From: Acidobacteriota bacterium
GTDB taxonomy: Bacteria > Acidobacteriota > Blastocatellia > RBC074
NCBI GenBank assembly: GCA_018268995.1
Contig: JAFDVL010000096.1
Span: forward strand, 30,961-94,960
Length of the DNA stretch: 64,000 bases
Direction: 5' to 3'
Position numbers and translations under genes: made by a program. Below the pieces are notes generated by a model. That model made no database searches, had not been told where the DNA came from, and was given only the letters and a program-made list of their open reading frames with translations. This document shows, piece by piece, positions 58,739-64,000 of the stretch. How positions within the stretch are numbered: the first letter of the stretch is position 1; every line of letters begins with the position of its first letter.

Positions 58739-58760
58739 CTCTCACGCCAACAAGCAAAGT

Positions 58761-60407
58761 ATGACTTCACAAAAATTTCAGCTTAATCCTCTCTGGTACA
58801 AAGACGCGATTTTTTACGAGGTTAACGTTCGCGGCTTTTACGATTCCAATGGTGATGGCGTGGGGGATCTGCCCGGCCTGACAGAAAAGCTGGATTACCT
58901 GCGCTGGCTGGGCGTAAATTGCATTTGGCTGTTGCCGATCTACCCTTCGCCTTTGCGCGATGGTGGGTATGACATCGCCGATTACAGTGACATCCTGCCT
59001 GCGTACGGCACGCTGAATGACTTCAAAACGTTTTTGGCCGAAGCGCATTTGCGAGACATTCGGGTTATCACAGATCTGGTCTTGAATCACACGTCGGATC
59101 AACATCCGTGGTTTCAGGCGTCGCGCAGTTCCCCTGATTCGCCCTATCGCGACTGGTATGTGTGGAGTGACACAGATCAGCGCTATGCAGGAACGCGTAT
59201 TATTTTCACCGACACAGAACGGTCGAACTGGACGTGGGATGAACACGCCGGAGCTTTTTACTGGCATCGCTTTTTTAGTCATCAACCGGATTTGAATTAC
59301 GACAATCCAAACGTGCAACAGGCCATGCTGGATGTGGTGAAGTTCTGGCTGGATTTGGGCGTGGACGGGTTCCGCCTGGATGCGGTGCCGTACCTGTATG
59401 AACGCGAAGGAACAAACTGCGAAAATTTGCCGGAAACACACGCATTTCTGAAAAAGTTGCGAGCCTTCATTGATGCCAATTACAGGGGAAGATTATTGCT
59501 CGCTGAAGCAAATCAATGGCCCGCGCAACTGCTGGATTTTTATGGTGACGATGACGAATGCCAGATGTGTTTTCACTTCCCTGTAATGCCACGCATGTTC
59601 ATTGCGCTGCATCTGGAAGATCGTCGTCCTATTGTCGAAATCATGCACGCTACGCCCCCCATCCCACCGTCCGCACAATGGGCGGTATTCCTGCGCAATC
59701 ACGATGAACTCACGTTGGAAATGGTGACAGAACAGGAACGCGAATATCTGTATCACGAATATGCACCTAATCCCCGCATGAAACTAAATGTAGGGATTCG
59801 CCGCCGACTGGCTCCCTTGCTCGACAACGGGCGCAGGCGAATTGAGCTGATGCATGCCATTCTGTTTGGTTTGCCGGGCAGCCCGTTTCTTTACTACGGC
59901 GATGAGATTGGTATGGGCGATAACATTTACCTGAATGATCGCGATGGTGTTCGCACCCCAATGCAATGGTCAGCGGATCGCAATGGTGGTTTTTCCCGCG
60001 CTGAAGTTGCTCAACTGTACTTCCCGGCGAACATGGACCCGGTGTACGGATTTCAGGCCGTCAATGTCGAAGCGCAGCAACGCACAGCGACTTCATTGTT
60101 ACAGTGGATGCGCGGAATGATTGCGCTAAGGCAACGCCATCCAGTTTTCGGACGCGGCAGAATTGATTTTATTGAGGCAGAGAATCAGAAGATTTTAGCC
60201 TTCATCCGGTCTGATGGGGCTGAAACGATCCTATGCGCCTATAACCTCTCGCGATCTTCTCAGGCCGTCGCACTTGAGTTGTCCGCGTATGAAGGGATGA
60301 CCCCGGTGGACATGCAATATCGGGTTCCATTCCCGCGCATCACGTCACAGCCGTATCAACTGACCTTCAATGAGCACGGATTTTATTGGCTCTTGCTGGC
60401 ACAGTGA
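58761..60407 (+). CDS. treS: Trehalose synthase (maltose alpha-D-glucosyltransferase)
   Basis: A 548-aa GH13 enzyme that interconverts maltose and trehalose. Landmarks: KDAIFYEVNVRGFYDSNGDG, DLVLNHTSDQHPWFQ, nucleophile Asp207 in DGFRLDAVPYLYE, acid/base Glu249 in LLLAEANQWP and the transition-state Asp in FLRNHDELTLEMV. The YEREGTNCENLPETH segment is characteristic of TreS. The fused maltokinase domain seen in some TreS proteins is absent. The start at 58761 (MTSQKFQLNPLWYKD) matches the family; the frame overlaps treY further 5'. It is 22 bp after treY, in one operon. An inverted repeat at 60484-60556 marks the transcript end. Confidence 0.93.
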   Translation: MTSQKFQLNPLWYKDAIFYEVNVRGFYDSNGDGVGDLPGLTEKLDYLRWLGVNCIWLLPIYPSPLRDGGYDIADYSDILPAYGTLNDFKTFLAEAHLRDIRVITDLVLNHTSDQHPWFQASRSSPDSPYRDWYVWSDTDQRYAGTRIIFTDTERSNWTWDEHAGAFYWHRFFSHQPDLNYDNPNVQQAMLDVVKFWLDLGVDGFRLDAVPYLYEREGTNCENLPETHAFLKKLRAFIDANYRGRLLLAEANQWPAQLLDFYGDDDECQMCFHFPVMPRMFIALHLEDRRPIVEIMHATPPIPPSAQWAVFLRNHDELTLEMVTEQEREYLYHEYAPNPRMKLNVGIRRRLAPLLDNGRRRIELMHAILFGLPGSPFLYYGDEIGMGDNIYLNDRDGVRTPMQWSADRNGGFSRAEVAQLYFPANMDPVYGFQAVNVEAQQRTATSLLQWMRGMIALRQRHPVFGRGRIDFIEAENQKILAFIRSDGAETILCAYNLSRSSQAVALELSAYEGMTPVDMQYRVPFPRITSQPYQLTFNEHGFYWLLLAQ

Positions 60408-60483
60408 GAAGGCAAAGCACAATGCACAGAATTGAGAGCACCGATTGTCGCCTTTTCCTAAGCTATGGGTATTGGAGAAGGTG

Positions 60484-60556
60484 ATGTACGACAGGCAGCT
60501 TGCCTGTCGCTGCCTAAGAAATCAGAACTGCGACAGGCAAGCTGCCTGTCGTACAT
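60484..60556. terminator. Perfect 26-bp-arm inverted repeat between convergent operons
   Basis: The arms 60484-60509 (ATGTACGACAGGCAGCTTGC...) and 60531-60556 (...GCAAGCTGCCTGTCGTACAT) are exact reverse complements around a 21-nt spacer. Each arm is itself nearly palindromic (CGACAGGCA / GCCTGTCG), so each could form its own hairpin. It lies between treS and the debranching enzyme gene, and could terminate both transcripts. The CGACAGGC-type core looks like a dispersed repetitive palindrome (REP-like) of this lineage. Confidence 0.75.
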
Positions 60557-60604
60557 TGCTGCGCGCGCCTTAATTCTATGTCGTGTTTCCCGATCTGATC
60601 GGGC

Positions 60605-62677
60605 TCAGCCTGTTTTGACCCAGCATCGTAAAACCTCTGCCACGCTCCAGGCCTGTGCAGCACATCCGCGCGGCGTGTACGGTCCCTCAGCATCGAAAAT
60701 TTCGCTGATGGAACCGATGCAGGCTTCATCAAGATGAGGAATAAACCCTTCCAGCAGCTTGCGTCTGCCTTGCGCATCATCGGGATAAAGGCGTAGCCAT
60801 GCGTCTATGAACGGGCCGATGAGCCAGCCCCAGACGGTTCCCTGATGATAAGCAGCATCGCGTGAACGCAGGTCGCCATCGTAGCGCGCTTCGTAATCTG
60901 GATGATCTGGCGCAAGGGAGCGCAGCCCGACAGGGGTCAGCAGCTTTTCACGAACAACCTCCAGGACGAATGGCCAACGCTCGTGATTTAGAATCGGATG
61001 CGTCAGCGAGAAAGATAAAATCTGATTGGGGCGACAAGCCGAGTCGTTGTTGCCATCTTCACCATCAATCACATCGTACAGATATTTCCCTTGCTCATAC
61101 CAGAATCGTTCATTGAATGATCGGCGCGCATGTTCAGCGTGGTCGGAAACCTGTTGCGCAGCCGAAGGATCGCCTTCCTCATTCAACCAGCCTTCCAGAA
61201 GCCGTAGCGCGTTGTACCAAAGCGCGTTGATTTCGACTGCTTTGCCACGACGCGGGGTCACAACCCAGTTGTCCACCTTCGCATCCATCCACGTCAGTTG
61301 ATAGCCCTGTTCGCCCTGCCTCAATAATCCGTCGCGCGGGTCTACACCGATACCAAAGCGCGTGCCTTTGAGGTGAAAGCTAATAATGCTCTGCAATGTT
61401 GCCAATACCTCGCGCAATGTTTCGCGGTCATTGGTCATCAGCAAATACCGATGCAGCGCCTGGAAAAACCAGAGCGTCGCATCCGCCGTGTGGTACAAGC
61501 CTTCGCGCTCGCCTTCCGGGAACATATTGGGAATCAAGCCTTCGCGCACGTAATGGGCAAAGGTGCGAAGAATCCAACCCGCTTCGGCATAGCGTCCGGT
61601 TGTCAGTGTCAGTCCTTCCAGCGAAATCATCGTGTCGCGTCCCCAGTCGGTAAACCAGTGATACCCCGCAATCACCGTTCGCACTTCGTCCCCGGCAGCT
61701 CTGGCACGGGCAGTCTCTTCGATGCGCCCCGCTGGCGTGATCACAAATTGATCTGCGGCAAGGACAAGTTCTGCGCCAAACCCTTCCTGTGCTTCCGGCG
61801 CGGCAGCAGATAGGAGTCTTGTGCGGCGAATTCGTTCCGCCTTTAAGGCGGCTGCCGGAGTCAGCGCCTGCACGGTTGCCCATTCTTCAGTCGAAGCGAT
61901 CAATGTTGTATCGCGCCCGCTGGCAAGTTCCGCAGTGAAAAAGCCGGGACTCCACAATAAGCCATGAGAGTCGTAGCCTCGCTTGGCCTCGACGCGATAG
62001 GAGAGGTCTTTCAGCAATCCGCGATCCAAGGTCAAAGCGGCTCTCTCTCCATCCAAAGTTAATTTAAGCGCGGGCAAATTCAGCTTTGCGCCCTCGCCGT
62101 GCCAGCCCAGTTGTCCGGCCACACGCGCCGAGATTTCGCACCGCTCGCCAACAATCGTCAGCACATAAGGTTCATCAGGCAAGGCTTCGCTTACCAGTCC
62201 TTCGTGCGGGCGAAAATAGATATAAGGACGAAGCCGCAATCGTACAGATGGCCCGGATAACAGCTGGTAGCTGGCATAAGTCGTGTTTTGCAGATGTGGC
62301 ATGAAAACACGCTTTTCCAGCACAACATCGCCTAGCTCGTAGCGCCAAACAGGAAGCCCTGCTTCCAGGCGAAACTCTGACAGGCATTGCAGGCAGGACA
62401 ACTTGACGCCATCTGTTTGTTCTTCGCCACCGAGCTGAAAAGACATTTCGTTAGCCAGTTTCAGTTCTTCGACCAAATGATTCAGCATCATCGTACGGCC
62501 AAACGGCGCAGGCAATGAAGCGATGAGCATCCCATGAAAACGGCGCGTCGGCACCCCAGCCAGCGTTCCCGAAGCATATCCACCCAGGCCATTGGCTACG
62601 AGCCATTCCTGAGTCAAAAACTCTTCGACGTTTTTCTCGCCAGGCCACATCAGAGAGCGTGTGATTTTATTTGTCAT
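60605..62677 (-). CDS. Glycogen debranching enzyme (amylo-alpha-1,6-glucosidase type)
   Basis: A 690-aa enzyme of the GH133/GDE type. It begins with a beta-rich N-terminal domain (FLTQEWLVANGLGGYASGTL, the NGLGGYAS motif is diagnostic, and VPTRRFHGMLIA). The catalytic (alpha/alpha)6 domain follows from about residue 300 (IAGYHWFTDWGRDTMISLEG, NMFPEGEREGLYHTADATLW). It hydrolyses alpha-1,6 branches of glycogen, giving substrate for the Tre enzymes. The ATG at 62677 has GAGGAA upstream and overlaps the treZ stop, so it is cotranscribed with treZ. The last part carries RDAAYHQGTVWGWLIGPFID, also family-typical. Confidence 0.9.
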   Translation of the reverse strand: MTNKITRSLMWPGEKNVEEFLTQEWLVANGLGGYASGTLAGVPTRRFHGMLIASLPAPFGRTMMLNHLVEELKLANEMSFQLGGEEQTDGVKLSCLQCLSEFRLEAGLPVWRYELGDVVLEKRVFMPHLQNTTYASYQLLSGPSVRLRLRPYIYFRPHEGLVSEALPDEPYVLTIVGERCEISARVAGQLGWHGEGAKLNLPALKLTLDGERAALTLDRGLLKDLSYRVEAKRGYDSHGLLWSPGFFTAELASGRDTTLIASTEEWATVQALTPAAALKAERIRRTRLLSAAAPEAQEGFGAELVLAADQFVITPAGRIEETARARAAGDEVRTVIAGYHWFTDWGRDTMISLEGLTLTTGRYAEAGWILRTFAHYVREGLIPNMFPEGEREGLYHTADATLWFFQALHRYLLMTNDRETLREVLATLQSIISFHLKGTRFGIGVDPRDGLLRQGEQGYQLTWMDAKVDNWVVTPRRGKAVEINALWYNALRLLEGWLNEEGDPSAAQQVSDHAEHARRSFNERFWYEQGKYLYDVIDGEDGNNDSACRPNQILSFSLTHPILNHERWPFVLEVVREKLLTPVGLRSLAPDHPDYEARYDGDLRSRDAAYHQGTVWGWLIGPFIDAWLRLYPDDAQGRRKLLEGFIPHLDEACIGSISEIFDAEGPYTPRGCAAQAWSVAEVLRCWVKTG

Positions 62678-64000
62678 TCTGCAATTCCTCTCCTGATGCA
62701 TGACCGGCATTTGGATGCGCCAAAGACTCTTCCACCATTTCGGTGCGCCGCGTCGGAGCCAGGACAATGGCTGCCTGTCCTGGGATTAACCAATTCTCAG
62801 TCGTTTCAAGCGGAGGAGTTCCTAACCCACCGTAGCGAGGGTCTTCGCTTGACCAAAGAACCGTCCACTCTTTGTCAATCGGGGGCGCAAGCAAAGGTTC
62901 AGGGGCAGGATTCAAGATCAAATCCATTCCCAGATTAATAATTAGCAAACGGTCATCATCTGGCTTCGGATTGTCCACACCCTCTCCGCCGAAAAACCGT
63001 AATACAAACGCTTCTGCGGCCAGCACTGCGCCATCCACACTACCGCGTCGTTGAGAGCAGAACACTGTGACCTTACGCCGGAGCTTCAACAAGTCGCGAT
63101 GCATTTGATAAACCTTCTCATTGCGCTTGCGTTCAGTGAAATCAAGCTTGCATAACTCGAATGTTTCCGGGGCTGCCGGATCACGCAGATAGGCTTGGGC
63201 TTCAGGTGTAGCCAGACTACGGAATTGTGAGAGTTCCTTATTGCGTCCGGCAAAAACCAATTTCGCCAATTCAGGCTCGTGGTCAGCAAAGTAATAGAAA
63301 GGTTGCGAGGCGGCGAATTCCTGCCCCTGAAAAAGCATCGGCGTACCCGGCGCAAGCAACATCAAGGCTGTCATTGCACGATACCGCCCAGGACTGGTCA
63401 GCAGATGACACCTTTCGCCTTTGCCTGAATTGGCAATTTGATCGTGATTCTGAATAAACGTGACATAGGACGTTGGAGGCAGGCTTAAATCGGAAGTTCC
63501 TCGACGTTGCAATTGCCAGCGATACCATTGGCCTTGATACAAATAGCCATATTTGACGGCAGAAATAAACTCCTGCGGTTTGCCCAGATAATCTGTGTAA
63601 TACGCTTCGTTGCGCCCGGTCAATGCCACCATCGCACTGTGATGAAAGTCATCATTCCAAAGCGCATCCATTCCGTAGCCGCCACAAGCCGGTGATTGCA
63701 CCAGTTTGACGTGCTGCGGCTCGTTCTCGGCCACCAGAATCGTGGCGCGCCCCTTTGCTGATGCGCGAACCGTGCGCGTGATCGCAGCTAAAATGTGATC
63801 TGCCGAATCGTCGTAAATATTTTGCGTTGCATCGAAGCGGAATCCATCGAAGTGAAACTCTTCGATCCAATATGCAGCGTTCGCAAGATAGTAATCACGG
63901 ACAGGAGCGCTATTCTTGCCATCAAAATTGATTGCCTTGCCCCAATCCGTCTGGTGCTTGTCAGAAAAATAATCTTCAGCAAACTCGTGCAAATAATTGC
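62667..64000 (-). CDS. treZ: Malto-oligosyltrehalose trehalohydrolase (5' part beyond window)
   Basis: The visible 444-codon C-terminal part of a GH13 enzyme that releases trehalose from maltooligosyl-trehalose made by TreY. The catalytic site is present: nucleophile Asp in FDGFRFDATQNIYDDS, acid/base Glu in ILVAENEPQHV and the later FIQNHDQIANSG. The segment GKAINFDG...VRDYYLANAAYWIEEF is typical of TreZ. The N-terminal E-set domain and start codon lie outside the window; the coding frame runs off the window end. Its stop overlaps the debranching enzyme start. Together with treY it forms the TreY/TreZ pathway. Confidence 0.92.
   Translation of the reverse strand, partial: NYLHEFAEDYFSDKHQTDWGKAINFDGKNSAPVRDYYLANAAYWIEEFHFDGFRFDATQNIYDDSADHILAAITRTVRASAKGRATILVAENEPQHVKLVQSPACGGYGMDALWNDDFHHSAMVALTGRNEAYYTDYLGKPQEFISAVKYGYLYQGQWYRWQLQRRGTSDLSLPPTSYVTFIQNHDQIANSGKGERCHLLTSPGRYRAMTALMLLAPGTPMLFQGQEFAASQPFYYFADHEPELAKLVFAGRNKELSQFRSLATPEAQAYLRDPAAPETFELCKLDFTERKRNEKVYQMHRDLLKLRRKVTVFCSQRRGSVDGAVLAAEAFVLRFFGGEGVDNPKPDDDRLLIINLGMDLILNPAPEPLLAPPIDKEWTVLWSSEDPRYGGLGTPPLETTENWLIPGQAAIVLAPTRRTEMVEESLAHPNAGHASGEELQNDK

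Noticed and set aside
60465..60737. 90-codon plus-strand frame
   Set aside because: It spans the palindromic terminator and the 3' end of the debranching gene on the other strand.

Overview
This 64 kb window looks like a bacterial chromosome segment, most probably from an acidobacterium of the Blastocatellia type. That placement is an inference from gene content: winged-helix regulators fused to enzyme domains, many exported proteins of unknown function, a small MerR-like helix-turn-helix protein with a WCxxC pair, subtilases with short repeats, and a sigma-54/TPR regulator beside a polysaccharide locus. No rRNA, tRNA, CRISPR array, transposase or phage gene was seen. Coding density is high on both strands, and several intergenic gaps carry unusually long perfect inverted repeats.

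Layout: (1) 0.2-2.2 kb, atpD-atpC as a stand-alone F1 subunit pair. (2) 2.3-4.9 kb, a small exported DUF4177-like protein and a NarL-type two-component pair. (3) 4.9-7.1 kb, an accessory island. It has a small coiled-coil ORF, several long hairpins and two minus-strand integron-type gene cassettes, each with a recognisable attC site but no integrase in the window. (4) 7.1-10.7 kb, a phosphoglycolate-phosphatase-like HAD enzyme diverging from a TPR lipoprotein-like/secreted protein and two paralogous exported helical proteins. (5) 10.7-17.7 kb, a minus-strand run of eight genes. Seven encode exported proteins: an outer-membrane beta-barrel, three related Cys-rich proteins and three other secreted proteins. 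The eighth is a small HTH protein. (6) 18.4-22.1 kb, a winged-helix/alpha-beta-hydrolase/cyclase-like fusion, a Rieske ferredoxin plus small membrane protein, and a CPBP protease. (7) 22.3-28.6 kb, an NtrY/NtrX pair interrupted by a TPM-domain protein and a Uma2 endonuclease. (8) 28.6-33.9 kb, a subtilase ending in hexapeptide repeats, diverging from a TPR-sigma54 activator. (9) 34.6-51.8 kb, a long plus-strand exopolysaccharide (EPS) locus. Its genes are, in order, a 54-aa ORF, Wzz/GumC, a kinase-like ATPase, a priming glycosyltransferase, an O-antigen ligase/polymerase, a Wzx flippase, a GT4, a deacetylase, an epimerase-TagA/WecG fusion, FemAB-GNAT, a sugar dehydrogenase-PKD protein, FemAB-GNAT and a GT4. 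(10) 51.9-52.2 kb, seven consecutive perfect hairpins with no coding potential, followed by a Tat-exported multicopper oxidase. (11) 54.2-55.5 kb, DUF1003 and hemerythrin genes. (12) 55.8-64 kb, trehalose/glycogen metabolism: treY-treS facing a glycogen debranching enzyme-treZ pair, with treZ cut by the window end.

How the parts work together: NtrYX and NarL pairs, the TPR-sigma54 activator and the winged-helix fusion give heavy regulation. The EPS locus contains priming, polymerisation, flipping, chain-length and modification steps but no full outer-membrane export protein in view. Trehalose synthesis from maltodextrins (TreY+TreZ), from maltose (TreS) and glycogen debranching form one stress-carbohydrate module.

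The strongest candidates for undescribed biology are the seven-hairpin array upstream of the multicopper oxidase (51895-52168), the small integrase-less cassette array (5700-7077) with an SEDS-like membrane protein, the family of Cys-rich exported proteins (14724-16910), the pair of 38-bp-arm inverted-repeat elements (12353-12476 and 22130-22247), the epimerase-GT26 fusion, and the cyclase-like domain that has lost its metal-binding residues.
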